From contig NZ_CP035503.1 in the NCBI RefSeq assembly GCF_006970865.1, positions 1,687,001 through 1,751,000 on the forward strand: DNA of 64,000 nucleotides, given 5' to 3'. Under the pieces are notes generated by a model. The model searched no databases. It had not been told where the DNA came from and was given only the letters and a program-made list of their open reading frames with translations. The position numbers and the translations under genes were made by a program. Shown here one piece after another: positions 1-8,830 of this stretch. Source of the DNA: Rhodoferax sediminis (GTDB lineage: Bacteria > Pseudomonadota > Gammaproteobacteria > Burkholderiales > Burkholderiaceae_C). The stretch's first letter is position 1. Every line of letters begins with the position of its first letter.

Positions 1-711
1 TTACACCAGACGCCGCGCAGCTGGATGGAGTACCGCGAGGTGCTGCCGCTGCTCGGGCAACGCTTTTGCGCCATCGCCATGGACACGCCCGGCTTCGGCG
101 ACTCCGCGCCGTTGCCCGGGTCGGCGAGTATCGAACGCTGGGCGGCGGTGGCGGTCGAACTGCTCGATGCGCTGTCCATCGCAAGGGCTCATGTGCTTGG
201 CCACCACACCGGTGGCGTGATTGCCCTTGAGATCGCGGCCTCGTTTCCGTCACGTGTTGCCTCGCTGGTGCTGTCCTCGACGCCCTTCACTGGCGAGGCC
301 TTCCGCCGCGCGCGGCGCGAACGGCCGCCCATCGACGCGGTCGAGCTGCGCGCCGATGGCAGCCACCTGGCGGCGTTGTGGCAGCGTCGCCAATCCTTTT
401 ATCCGACGGGCCGGCCGGAACTGCTGGAAGCTTTCGTGCGCGATGCGCTCAAGGTGTCGGGCGACGTCGAGGGTGGGCACCGCGCCGTCGCCTCGTACCG
501 CATGGAGGACCGCATCGGCCGCGTGACCCAGCCGACGCTGCTGGTACGCGCCAGTGGCGATCCCTTCGCGTCGCCGCATGTGCCTGAACTGCAGGCGCAC
601 CTGCCCCAGGCACGCGTGGCCGACATCGATGGCGGCATGGTGCCGCTGCCGGACCAACTGCCACAGGCCTTCGCCCGAGCCGTGCTGGCCTTTCTTGAAG
701 CTCAGCCATGA
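1..711 (+). CDS. alpha/beta-hydrolase-fold protein, 5' truncated
   Basis: The reading frame is open from the first base, so the N-terminus lies outside the window; an internal ATG at 25 is unlikely to be the true start because LHQTPRSW before it looks like the oxyanion-loop region of the fold. The strand order and the C-terminal LPQAFARAVLAFLE fit the alpha/beta-hydrolase superfamily. The nucleophile elbow reads GHHTGG (bases 199-216), with His where Ser is expected, and the usual catalytic His near the end is replaced in GGMVPLP (about 631-651). It may therefore be a non-hydrolytic member of the fold. The stop overlaps the next start by 4 bp (ATGA), which suggests translational coupling to the oxidoreductase. 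Substrate unknown. Confidence 0.8.
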   Translation, partial: LHQTPRSWMEYREVLPLLGQRFCAIAMDTPGFGDSAPLPGSASIERWAAVAVELLDALSIARAHVLGHHTGGVIALEIAASFPSRVASLVLSSTPFTGEAFRRARRERPPIDAVELRADGSHLAALWQRRQSFYPTGRPELLEAFVRDALKVSGDVEGGHRAVASYRMEDRIGRVTQPTLLVRASGDPFASPHVPELQAHLPQARVADIDGGMVPLPDQLPQAFARAVLAFLEAQP

Positions 712-1649
712 AGGCGATGCGCATCCACGCGTTCGGTGATGCGCCATGTCTCGACGAGGTCGAAGCGCCGCGACCCGCACCTGGTCGCACCATCGTCGAA
801 ATGCATGCCGCCACCGTCGGCCATATCGATCGCACGGTCTGGGAAGGGCGCTTCCTGCATCACCCGCCGATGCCCTACATCCCGGGCGTGGAGGCCGCGG
901 GCGTGGTTCGGTCCAGCGGCCGCTTTGCCATTGGCGAGCGGGTGTGGCTGCGCGGCTGCGGGCTGGGCATTCGCAGCGACGGCACCTGGAGCGAGCTGAT
1001 CGGTGCACCCGACGAGGCTATTGGACGGCTGCCCGACGCGGTATCCATGGCGCTCGGTTCGGCCTTCTTTTCACCCTGTACCTCGGCCTGGGTGGCGCTG
1101 CACGAGGTAGCGCGTGTGCAGGTCGGTGAACGGGTGCTGGTGACTGGCGCCACCGGAGCGGTCGGTTCGGTCACGGTGCAGCTTGCGCTCGCCATGGGCC
1201 TGCGGGTGCATGCGGTCGTACGTGATGCGGCGCAGGCGGCGCGGCTGCCCGTCGGGGCCGATGCGGTGCTGGCCGAGCACATGGCAACGTCGGACACAGA
1301 CCTTGCGGTCGATGCGCTGATCGACACCGTTGGTGGCGCGCTGTTGCCGGCCATGCTCCGATCCGTCGCGCCGGGCGGGCGCGCTGTGCTGGTTGGCTAC
1401 ACCGCGGGCCAGGCCGTCTCGCTCGATCTGCCCGAACTGCTGCAGCGCGATGTCGTCCTGCTGCCGCTGAACATGCTGCGGCGCGAAGCGGCCGGCCGAG
1501 CGGCGGTCCCCCAGCTGTTAGAGCGTCTGAGCGATGGCCGGCTGTGCTTGGAGGTCACGCGCTTTCCGCTGCACGAGGCTGCCGCCGCACTGGCATGGAT
1601 CACTCAACGCGGCCATCGCGGGCGGGCGGTGCTCGCCCCGTCGGCCTGA
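708..1649 (+). CDS. MDR-family zinc-independent quinone oxidoreductase-like protein
   Basis: This 313-residue protein is a medium-chain dehydrogenase/reductase of the quinone oxidoreductase (QOR/NADPH:quinone reductase) type. An N-terminal GroES-like domain carries PYIPGVEAAGVV. The Rossmann domain has the nucleotide-binding motif VLVTGATGAVGSVTVQLA near residues 145-162. The structural-zinc cysteine cluster of alcohol dehydrogenases is absent, so NAD(P)H-dependent reduction of a quinone, enone or enoyl thioester is more likely than alcohol oxidation. It starts on the ATGA that ends the upstream hydrolase-fold gene and converges on the marR-type gene 15 bp downstream. Whether it belongs to the catabolic pathway to the right is unclear. 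Confidence 0.85.
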   Translation: MKAMRIHAFGDAPCLDEVEAPRPAPGRTIVEMHAATVGHIDRTVWEGRFLHHPPMPYIPGVEAAGVVRSSGRFAIGERVWLRGCGLGIRSDGTWSELIGAPDEAIGRLPDAVSMALGSAFFSPCTSAWVALHEVARVQVGERVLVTGATGAVGSVTVQLALAMGLRVHAVVRDAAQAARLPVGADAVLAEHMATSDTDLAVDALIDTVGGALLPAMLRSVAPGGRAVLVGYTAGQAVSLDLPELLQRDVVLLPLNMLRREAAGRAAVPQLLERLSDGRLCLEVTRFPLHEAAAALAWITQRGHRGRAVLAPSA

Positions 1650-1664
1650 ACGCGCATTCGACGT

Positions 1665-2144
1665 TCAGGTGTCCAGGACCGGCGTTCCGTGCAGCTCGAT
1701 GATGCTGCGCAGGGTCGACTTGAGTTCCTCGGCACGCTGCAGGCCAAAGGGTTCGAGCACACGCTGTTCGTGCTCGCGCGCCAGCGGAATCAGGCGTAAC
1801 ACCATGCGGTTGCCAGCCGGGGTGATGGTCACCAGGGTGATGCGCCGGTCACCGTCCTTGTTCAGCCGCTCCACATAACCCGCAGCCTCCATGCGGTCGA
1901 GCAGGCGGCTAACCGTCGACTGCTTGATGGTCGTGATTTGCGCGATGTGGCCGATGCTGATCGGCTCGCTTCCGGCCAGCGCGGCGAGCACCCGCCATTC
2001 GGACACGGTGAAACCGTTGGCGTTGACGACAAGGTGGAACTCACCCGAGATCAACCGGCTTGCCTGCGCCAGCAGCGCCGGCAGATAGTCGTCGACAAAA
2101 CGAGCCGAGTCAGTGCGTGAGGTCTGCATGTCCTTATTGTGCAT
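1665..2144 (-). CDS. MarR family transcriptional regulator
   Basis: A 159-residue winged-helix protein of typical MarR length. The recognition-helix region reads GHIAQITTIKQSTVSRLLDRME (about residues 75-96), followed by the wing segment DGDRRITLVTITPAG. MarR proteins bind palindromes as dimers and release DNA on binding phenolic, aromatic or CoA ligands. The gene is divergent from the long catabolic operon beginning at 2260, and the 115-bp gap holds overlapping ATCATG/CATGAT inverted repeats, so repression of that operon and autorepression are likely (inference). Homologous placement next to Rieske oxygenase genes is known for auxin-catabolic MarR regulators, recalled and not checked here. 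Confidence 0.9.
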   Translation of the reverse strand: MHNKDMQTSRTDSARFVDDYLPALLAQASRLISGEFHLVVNANGFTVSEWRVLAALAGSEPISIGHIAQITTIKQSTVSRLLDRMEAAGYVERLNKDGDRRITLVTITPAGNRMVLRLIPLAREHEQRVLEPFGLQRAEELKSTLRSIIELHGTPVLDT

Positions 2145-2164
2145 TGATGAGGGTTTCCACCTAG

Positions 2165-2199
2165 ATCATGAAAACATGATTTATCATATATTTAATCAT
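2165..2199. promoter_or_regulatory. candidate MarR operator (overlapping palindromes)
   Basis: The AT-rich gap between the MarR gene and the catabolic operon contains the perfect inverted repeat ATCATG-aaaa-CATGAT (2165-2180). It overlaps a second one, ATGAT-TT-ATCAT (2176-2187), and a wider one with ATGATT and AATCAT arms (2176-2199). Size and position fit a MarR-dimer operator covering both divergent promoters. No binding data; the assignment is inferred from sequence symmetry and gene arrangement. Confidence 0.55.
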
Positions 2200-2259
2200 A
2201 AACTAGTTTTTTATGCGACTAGCTGTTGATTGCGCCTGTTGCGCCTCATGGGGATCACT

Positions 2260-4425
2260 ATGGCTGAGCGTTCGTTTGTCGAAGAAGTCAAGAAGCTGAG
2301 GCTGGGTGCCGGCGAGGTGTTCCGCGGCGAGGGCATCCTGGCCGTCACCAAGGCGTTGCTCGAATCCGGCGTGGCCTATGTGGCGGGCTACCAGGGTGCG
2401 CCGATCTCGCACCTGATGGACGTACTGGCCGACGCGCAGGACATTCTTGCCGAACACGGCATCCGCTTCGAGAACAGCGCAAGCGAGGCGACCGCGGCGG
2501 CAACGCTCGCCGCCTCCGTGAACTACCCGCTGCGCGGCGCGGTGACCTTCAAGTCGACCGTCGGCACCAACGTGGCCTCCGACGCACTCGCCAACCTGGC
2601 TTCCGGCGGCGTTACCGGTGGCGCACTGATTGTCGTCGGCGAGGATTACGGCGAAGGTTCGTCCATCATGCAAGAGCGCAGCCATGCGTTCGCGATGAAG
2701 TCCCAGATCTGGCTGCTCGACCCGCGGCCCAACCTGCCGTGTATCGTCGATGCGGTGAAGCAGGGCTTCGAGCTGTCGGAGGCGAGCCACACGCCCGTGA
2801 TGTTGCAGCTGCGCATTCGCGCCTGTCATGTGCACGGCGAGTTCGTCGCCGCCGACAACCGCCGCTCCGCATTCACCGTGCGCGATGCACTGGAGACACC
2901 GCAGCGCGACGTGAGCCGCATCGTGCTGCCACCGGCGAGCTTCGTGCACGAGCACGAGAAGGTGACCGAGCGCTGGCCGGCCGCGGTGCGCTTCATTGAA
3001 GAGCGCGGACTGAATGAGTTTTTTGCCGAAGGCGCAGACGATATCGGCATCGTGGTGCAAGGCGGCAGCTACAACACGCTGCTGCGCGCACTCGAGCGGC
3101 TGGGCGTGGCCGACGTCTACGGCAATTCCAAGATTCCACTGTATGTGATGAACGTCGCTTATCCCGTCATCGACAGTGAGGTGTTGCGCTTCTGTGAAGG
3201 CAAGCGCGCCGTCCTGATGGTCGAGGAAGGGCAACCGAATTTCATCGAGCAAAATGTCGCGACGATTCTGCGCCAGGGCGGCGCCACAACGACGCTACAC
3301 GGCAAGGACATCCTGCCGATGGCCGGTGAATACACCGCGAGCGAACTGCTCAAGGGCGCCCGTGCCTTTCTTGAACGCTACGGGCGCGTCGAGCCAGTGA
3401 TGGAACCGACACCGGTAGCTGCGCCGGCCCGTCCCGCGCCCGAGCCGGAGATGCTGGCGCTGGCACCGCTGGCCGACAGCGTTAATGCGCGCCCGCCGGG
3501 CTTTTGCACCGGTTGTCCGGAGCGGCCCATCTTCAGCGCGATGAAGCTGGTCGAGAGCGAACTGGGCCCGCATCATATCAGCGCTGATATCGGCTGCCAT
3601 TTGTTCTCCATCCTGCCGCCGTTCAACCTTGGCAACACCACGATGGGCTACGGCTTGGGTGGCGCCGGCGCGTCGGCGCTCAACGCGCCGGATGGCAAAC
3701 GCGCGATCAGCGTGATGGGCGACGGCGGCTTTTGGCACAACGGGCTGACCAGCGGCGTCGCCAACGCGGTGTTCAACCGCAGCGACAACCTGACTGTCAT
3801 TGTCGACAACAGCTACAGCGCGGCCACTGGTGGGCAAGACATCATGTCGTCGACGGCACTGAACCCGACACGCAGCACCGGCCATGCGATCGAGAAGGCG
3901 GTGCGCGGCGTCGGTGTCAAATGGGTGAAGACCATCCGCCGCACCTACGACGTGGCCGGCATGCGCGATGCGTTGAAAGAGGCGCTGACAACTGGTGAAA
4001 AAGGCCCCAAGGTGCTGATCGCACAGTCGGAATGCATGCTTAACAAGCAGCGCCGCGAAAAACCGCTGGTGCGCAAGGCGGTGGCCGCGGGCAAACGCGT
4101 AGTGCGCGACCGCTTCGGCGTCGATGCCGACACCTGCACCGGAGACCATTCCTGCATCCGCTTGAACGGCTGCCCCTCGCTGTCGATCAAGCCGAACCCC
4201 GATCCGCTGCGCACCGACCCGGTGGCCACCGTACTCGACAGCTGCGTGGGCTGCGGCGTCTGCGGCGAAGTGGCCCATGCGGCGGTACTGTGCCCATCGT
4301 TCTACAAGGCGCAGATCGTCAGCAATCCGAGCCGCTGGGACCGGCTGCGCCAGCGCGTGCGCGCGGTCCTGATCGGCTGGCTGCAAGAGCGCGAGGCGCG
4401 CCAGCGCGCGCGCTACGCGTTCTGA
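2260..4425 (+). CDS. indolepyruvate ferredoxin oxidoreductase-type 2-oxoacid oxidoreductase, alpha subunit
   Basis: About 721 residues with the layout of IorA-type subunits. An N-terminal pyruvate-ferredoxin-oxidoreductase pyrimidine-binding domain begins around AYVAGYQGAPISH. A thiamine diphosphate-binding domain carries GDGGFWHNG near residue 487 and the metal-loop Asn in VDNSYSAATGGQ. A C-terminal ferredoxin-like part has CTGDHSC...GCP (about 625-640) and CVGCGVC...CP (about 661-676). The enzyme family decarboxylates arylpyruvates or arylglyoxylates to acyl-CoA with electrons passing to an iron-sulfur acceptor. The start at 2260 is preferred because GGGGAT lies just upstream; 2248 (ATG) and 2230 (TTG) are in frame. 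In this context a 2-oxoacid such as isatinate or indolepyruvate is a plausible substrate (inference). Confidence 0.85.
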   Translation: MAERSFVEEVKKLRLGAGEVFRGEGILAVTKALLESGVAYVAGYQGAPISHLMDVLADAQDILAEHGIRFENSASEATAAATLAASVNYPLRGAVTFKSTVGTNVASDALANLASGGVTGGALIVVGEDYGEGSSIMQERSHAFAMKSQIWLLDPRPNLPCIVDAVKQGFELSEASHTPVMLQLRIRACHVHGEFVAADNRRSAFTVRDALETPQRDVSRIVLPPASFVHEHEKVTERWPAAVRFIEERGLNEFFAEGADDIGIVVQGGSYNTLLRALERLGVADVYGNSKIPLYVMNVAYPVIDSEVLRFCEGKRAVLMVEEGQPNFIEQNVATILRQGGATTTLHGKDILPMAGEYTASELLKGARAFLERYGRVEPVMEPTPVAAPARPAPEPEMLALAPLADSVNARPPGFCTGCPERPIFSAMKLVESELGPHHISADIGCHLFSILPPFNLGNTTMGYGLGGAGASALNAPDGKRAISVMGDGGFWHNGLTSGVANAVFNRSDNLTVIVDNSYSAATGGQDIMSSTALNPTRSTGHAIEKAVRGVGVKWVKTIRRTYDVAGMRDALKEALTTGEKGPKVLIAQSECMLNKQRREKPLVRKAVAAGKRVVRDRFGVDADTCTGDHSCIRLNGCPSLSIKPNPDPLRTDPVATVLDSCVGCGVCGEVAHAAVLCPSFYKAQIVSNPSRWDRLRQRVRAVLIGWLQEREARQRARYAF

Positions 4426-4451
4426 GCCACGCACCCAAAACAGACGCACCG

Positions 4452-5957
4452 ATGAACTCGACACAACCCATCAAAATCGCAATCCTCGCCATGGGCGGCG
4501 AGGGCGGCGGTGTGTTGGCCGACTGGATCGTCGATCTTGGCGAGCACAGCGGCTACCTGGCGCAGACTACCTCGGTGCCCGGCGTTGCGCAGCGCACTGG
4601 CGCGACCATCTATTACGTCGAGCTGTTCCCGAAGCAGCAGGCCGAGAGCGACGGCGGCACACCGGTGCTGGCGCTGATGCCACTGCCCGGCGATGTCGAC
4701 GTGGTACTGGCCTCCGAGCTCATGGAAGCCGGCCGCGCGGTGCAGCGCGGCCTGGTCACACGCGACAGGACCACGCTGATTACGTCGACGCATCGCGTCT
4801 ATTCAATCGCCGAAAAAAGCGCGATGGGCGACGGCCGTGTCGACAGCACGCAACTCCTCGCGCATGCGAACGGCGCCGCCAGGCGTTTTGTGCGCTTTGA
4901 TATGGCCCAAGCCGCCGAGGAGGCCGGCAGTGTGATCAGCGCCGTGCTGTTTGGCGCGCTTGCGGGCACCGGTGTGCTGCCGTTCAACCGGGCCCAGTTC
5001 GAGGCGACGGTGGAGCGAGGCGGCGTCGGCGTGAAACCCAGCTTGAAAGCCTTCGGTGCGGCATTCGATCGTGCGCAGAGTGGGGCCGAGATACCCGACG
5101 CGCAAACTGCAACGCCAGCCGCCGCGCCGCCTCGGCCTCAGCATCCCGCGGTGCGCGCGCTGGTCGAGCGCGTGCAGCAGCAGTTTCCGGCCTCCGCCCA
5201 CCTCCTGCTGTTGGAGGGCGTGCGCCGCCTGATCGACTACCAGGATCCGGCGTATGCGGGCACCTACCTCGAGCGCATGGGCAAGGTATGTGCGCTGCCG
5301 GCCCATGATGGCGGCCGGCTGGTCGACGCCACTGCGCGCCATCTCGCGCTGTGGATGTCCTATGAAGACACGGCCCGCGTCGCAGCGCTGAAGACGCGCG
5401 CGTCGCGCTTCGAGCGCGTACGCGACGAGGTGCGCATGCAGGCGGGCCAGGTTCTCGCGATCAACGAATACATGCATCCGCGCCTGCAGGAAATCTGTGA
5501 GACGCTGCCCGCCAGCATCGGCCGCTGGCTGATGGGCTCGAGCGGCCCACGCCGGCTGGTGGAGCGCTTCACGAAGAAGGGCCGCGTCATCCAGACCAGT
5601 TCGCTGCACGGTTTCCTGATGCTGCGTTGCGTCGCCGGTATGAAGCGCTGGCGACGTTCGACGCTGCGCTTCATGCAGGAGAACCAGCTCATCGAGCAAT
5701 GGCTCGAGCGCATCGCGCAGACGGCTTCCTTCAACCCGGCGCTGGCCGTGGAAATCGCCGAGTGCCAGCGCTTGGTCAAAGGCTACAGCGACACGCACGA
5801 ACGCGGCCAGCGCAACTACGAGATGCTGATGGCAGCAGTCGAGCGCGCCGGTGCACAACTGGCGCCCGCCACGCTGCGCGAACTACGCGACGCAGCCCTC
5901 GCCGACGAGCACGGCAACAAGCTGCGTGCCGCACTGGCGCAGCACGCGCTCGTCTGA
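4452..5957 (+). CDS. indolepyruvate oxidoreductase-type beta subunit with C-terminal extension
   Basis: A 501-residue partner of the upstream alpha subunit. The N-terminal part (about residues 8-190) is the 2-oxoacid:acceptor oxidoreductase gamma-type domain, with MGGEGGGVLADWI and TTSVPGVAQRTGATIYYVE. The remainder, rich in helices and charged residues, matches the extension found on bacterial long-form IorB proteins (the DUF6537-type region, from memory). The ATG at 4452 was chosen over an upstream in-frame ATG at 4290 because it begins 26 bp after the alpha-subunit stop and directly before the conserved domain. The pair probably works as an alpha-beta complex that tolerates aerobic conditions, as expected for a cluster containing oxygenases. 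Confidence 0.82.
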   Translation: MNSTQPIKIAILAMGGEGGGVLADWIVDLGEHSGYLAQTTSVPGVAQRTGATIYYVELFPKQQAESDGGTPVLALMPLPGDVDVVLASELMEAGRAVQRGLVTRDRTTLITSTHRVYSIAEKSAMGDGRVDSTQLLAHANGAARRFVRFDMAQAAEEAGSVISAVLFGALAGTGVLPFNRAQFEATVERGGVGVKPSLKAFGAAFDRAQSGAEIPDAQTATPAAAPPRPQHPAVRALVERVQQQFPASAHLLLLEGVRRLIDYQDPAYAGTYLERMGKVCALPAHDGGRLVDATARHLALWMSYEDTARVAALKTRASRFERVRDEVRMQAGQVLAINEYMHPRLQEICETLPASIGRWLMGSSGPRRLVERFTKKGRVIQTSSLHGFLMLRCVAGMKRWRRSTLRFMQENQLIEQWLERIAQTASFNPALAVEIAECQRLVKGYSDTHERGQRNYEMLMAAVERAGAQLAPATLRELRDAALADEHGNKLRAALAQHALV

Positions 5958-5969
5958 AGAGGAGCCGAC

Positions 5970-6968
5970 ATGATGGCCCACGAAGAACCTGCCACCCTCG
6001 CTTTGCGCGTCGTCGAAGCACGCGCCTTGAATCCCTTGATCCGCATGTTTCGACTGCGTACCGGGGATGGATCTGCCTTGCCGGGCTACACAGCCGGCGC
6101 GCACCTACGCGTGCGCGTCAAACTGCCCGACGGCAGCTACGACTGGCGCCACTACTCGCTAATCAATCCCGAGGCCCGGCAAGGCGCGACCGACGCACCA
6201 GCCGACTATGTGATTGCCGTTCGCCGCGAGGACGATGGCCGTGGCGGTTCGCGCTTCATGCATGACCGTCTGAACGAAGGCGACACGCTGACGGTCGAGG
6301 TGCCCAAGAACGATTTTCCGCTACACATAGGCGCCGCGCGCACGGTACTGGTGGCGGGCGGCATCGGTGTCACGCCGCTGGTCAGCATGGCCGCGCGCTG
6401 CAAGACCGAGGGCGCGCCGGTGCGCATGCACTATGCCGGCCGCAGCCGCGACCTGATGGCCTTCCTGCCCGAACTGCAGGACTTGTTGGCAGATGATCTC
6501 GTGGTGCACGCCGACGCTGAAACAGGTGCGCCATTGAATGTTGAGGCGTTGCTGGATGGCTGCGGCGCGCAAGATCAGCTCTACGTCTGTGGCCCCAAGG
6601 TGATGCTCGACGCCGTGCTGGTCGCCACCCAGGCACGCGGCTGGACCCACGACCACGTGCACTTCGAGCTCTTCACCACGCCGGTGATCGAGGCAGGTGA
6701 TCACTGCTTTGAGGTCGAACTGGCCCAGTCCGGTCGGCGCTTCACCGTGCCGGCCAACCAGACTGTCCTGGATTGCCTGATCGAGCACGGCTGCGACCCG
6801 ATGTTCGACTGTAAGCGAGGCGAATGCGGCGTATGCTCTGCGCCGGTGCTCGAAGGCGATATCGACCATCGCGATTACTTTCTCAGTGATGCCGAGAAGG
6901 CCTCCGGCAAGGTGATGCAGGTCTGTGTGTCGCGCGTGCGCGGCTCTCGGTTGGTGCTGGACATCTGA
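5970..6968 (+). CDS. flavin/2Fe-2S oxidoreductase, Rieske oxygenase reductase component
   Basis: A 332-residue class IA-type reductase like phthalate dioxygenase reductase or VanB: a flavin domain with RHYSL near residue 60, an NAD-binding domain with GGIGVTPLVSM near 130, and a C-terminal plant-type 2Fe-2S ferredoxin domain whose ligands are C281, C286, C289 and C319 (CKRGECGVC...QVC). It would pass electrons from NAD(P)H to the Rieske centre of the oxygenase encoded next. AGAGGAG lies 6-12 bp upstream; ATG at 5973 is an equally possible start. It is the only reductase visible for two oxygenase pairs, so it may serve both. Confidence 0.9.
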   Translation: MMAHEEPATLALRVVEARALNPLIRMFRLRTGDGSALPGYTAGAHLRVRVKLPDGSYDWRHYSLINPEARQGATDAPADYVIAVRREDDGRGGSRFMHDRLNEGDTLTVEVPKNDFPLHIGAARTVLVAGGIGVTPLVSMAARCKTEGAPVRMHYAGRSRDLMAFLPELQDLLADDLVVHADAETGAPLNVEALLDGCGAQDQLYVCGPKVMLDAVLVATQARGWTHDHVHFELFTTPVIEAGDHCFEVELAQSGRRFTVPANQTVLDCLIEHGCDPMFDCKRGECGVCSAPVLEGDIDHRDYFLSDAEKASGKVMQVCVSRVRGSRLVLDI

Positions 6969-6997
6969 CGGCCGTTCAAGAAAGAGAGGCGTTTCCA

Positions 6998-8338
6998 ATG
7001 ACTTCCTACCGTAGCAACCCCGACGCTGTACGCGCGCTGGTTAGGCCAGACCGCGTGCACCGCGATCTCTACATCGACCCGGAGCTTTTCGCGCTGGAGC
7101 AGGAGCACTTCTTCGCCAACACCTGGAACTACCTCGGGCACACCAGTCAGATTCCTAAACCGGGCGACTACTTGACGGTGGATATTGCAGGGCAGCCACT
7201 GATCGCCGTACGCCACACCGACAATACCGTGCGCGTGATGATGAACCGCTGCGCGCACAAGGGCTCCAAGGTGGTGAGCGAGCCCTGCGGCAACGCCGGC
7301 AAGTTCTTTCGCTGCCCCTATCACGCCTGGACTTTCAAGACCGATGGCTCACTGCTGGCGATTCCGCTGAAGAACGGTTACGAGGGCACGAGCCTGAAGG
7401 ACTGCGAGGCGGCGCGTGGCCTGGCCGCGGTGAAGAACGTCGAAACCTTCCGTGGCTTCATCTTCGCGAAGATCAACGATGTCGGTCCGGACTTCAAGGC
7501 GTATTTCGGTGACTCGCTGTCCTCGATTGACAACATGGCCGATCGTTCTCCCGAAGGCGAACTCGAGATCGCCGGCGGCGTTCTCCGCTTCATGCACAAT
7601 TGCAACTGGAAGCAGTTCATCGAAAACCTGAACGACACCATGCACCCGATGGTGGTGCACGAGTCGTCGGCAGGCACTGCGAAGAACCTTTGGGCTAGCC
7701 AGCCAGCAGACGCGCCCAAGCCGATGGCAGTGGAGCAGTTCGTGCCCTTCGTCTCCGACTACAAGTTCTTCGACGACATGGGCGTGCGCGTGTTCGACAA
7801 TGGGCACAGCTTCTCGGGCGTCAAGTTCAGTATCCACTCCAAGTACTCCGGCGTGCCGGAGTACGAGGCGGCAATGGCTACGGCTTACGGCGAGCAGCGT
7901 GCGCACGATATCCTGAGCCTGACGCGGCACAACACCGTGTATTTCCCGAGCCTGACCATCAAGGGCGCGATCCAGACGATACGCGTTGTGCGGCCGATCG
8001 CTGTCGACAAGACGCTGATCGAGAGCTGGAGCTTCCGTCTCAAGGGCGCGCCGCCGGAACTGCTCAGGCGCACCACCACCTATAACCGCCTCATCAATTC
8101 GCCGTTCTCGGTCGTCGGGCACGACGACCTGCGCGCCTACCGTGGCATCCAGGAGGGATTGCATGCCAGCGGCAATGAGTGGATCAGCCTGCACCGCAAC
8201 TTCGACGAAGGCGAGATTGACCAGCCAGATTTGACGACGAACGGCACCAGCGAGATTTCAATGCGCAACCAGTACCGCGCCTGGGCCAGGTACATGACGC
8301 TGACGATGTCTGCCGGGAAGCCGGGAGACGACGCATGA
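6998..8338 (+). CDS. Rieske aromatic-ring-hydroxylating oxygenase, alpha subunit (first copy)
   Basis: A 446-residue large subunit. The Rieske 2Fe-2S ligands are C85-x-H87 and C106-x2-H109. The mononuclear-iron site lies in NWKQFIENLNDTMHPMVVH, with H216 and H221. Family members insert one or two oxygen atoms into aromatic or heteroaromatic substrates. GAAAGAGAGG precedes the start. It overlaps the small-subunit gene by 4 bp. A clearly related second alpha subunit lies at 16854, so the cluster probably performs two successive oxygenations or handles two related substrates. By position (reductase, alpha, beta) it resembles the iadCDE order of auxin loci as I recall it; substrate not provable from sequence. 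Confidence 0.9.
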   Translation: MTSYRSNPDAVRALVRPDRVHRDLYIDPELFALEQEHFFANTWNYLGHTSQIPKPGDYLTVDIAGQPLIAVRHTDNTVRVMMNRCAHKGSKVVSEPCGNAGKFFRCPYHAWTFKTDGSLLAIPLKNGYEGTSLKDCEAARGLAAVKNVETFRGFIFAKINDVGPDFKAYFGDSLSSIDNMADRSPEGELEIAGGVLRFMHNCNWKQFIENLNDTMHPMVVHESSAGTAKNLWASQPADAPKPMAVEQFVPFVSDYKFFDDMGVRVFDNGHSFSGVKFSIHSKYSGVPEYEAAMATAYGEQRAHDILSLTRHNTVYFPSLTIKGAIQTIRVVRPIAVDKTLIESWSFRLKGAPPELLRRTTTYNRLINSPFSVVGHDDLRAYRGIQEGLHASGNEWISLHRNFDEGEIDQPDLTTNGTSEISMRNQYRAWARYMTLTMSAGKPGDDA

Positions 8339-8823
8339 ACGCCGCAGATGTGACTCGCGAGCAGCTTGTCGACTTCGTCCATGCCGAGGCGCGCATGCTC
8401 GACGCCAAGCGTTTCGATGAATGGAACACGCTCTTCACCGACGATGCTTTCTACTGGTTGCCGGCCACGCCCGACCAGCCGGATCCGGACAACTGGACCT
8501 CGCATCTGTACGAGGACAAGCTGCTGCGCGACGTGCGCATTGAGCGACTGAAGAGCGCGCGCGCATTTTCGCAGCAGCCGCCCAGCCGTTGCCACCATCT
8601 GCTGCAGATACCGCATATCGAGGTGTTCGAGCCAGGTGAGAATCGGTTCGTCACGCGTACCGAGTTTCACTATACCGAGGCGCAAGGCGACGAACTACAG
8701 TTCTACGTCGGCACCTTCTTCCACCACCTGACGCTGCGGGACGGCGCGCTGCGCATGACCCTCAAGCGCGTGAATTTGCTGAACTGCGATGCCGCGCTAC
8801 CGGCCGTGCAGTTGTTTATCTAG
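8335..8823 (+). CDS. Rieske oxygenase beta (small) subunit (first copy)
   Basis: A 162-residue SnoaL/NTF2-like small subunit of ring-hydroxylating oxygenases, with the typical opening LVDFVHAEARMLDAKRFDEW and the later segment IERLKSARAFSQQPPSRCHHLL. It carries no cofactor and has a structural role in the alpha-beta hexamer. The start overlaps the alpha-subunit stop by 4 bp. A paralogous beta subunit at 18175 shares the same opening and the SxxPPSxCxH segment, supporting duplication of the pair. Confidence 0.88.
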   Translation: MNAADVTREQLVDFVHAEARMLDAKRFDEWNTLFTDDAFYWLPATPDQPDPDNWTSHLYEDKLLRDVRIERLKSARAFSQQPPSRCHHLLQIPHIEVFEPGENRFVTRTEFHYTEAQGDELQFYVGTFFHHLTLRDGALRMTLKRVNLLNCDAALPAVQLFI

Positions 8824-8830
8824 GCACGCC

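Noticed and set aside
2230..2259. TTG/ATG starts upstream for the IorA-type gene
   Set aside because: No Shine-Dalgarno before 2230 or 2248, whereas GGGGAT precedes ATG 2260; kept as alternatives only.
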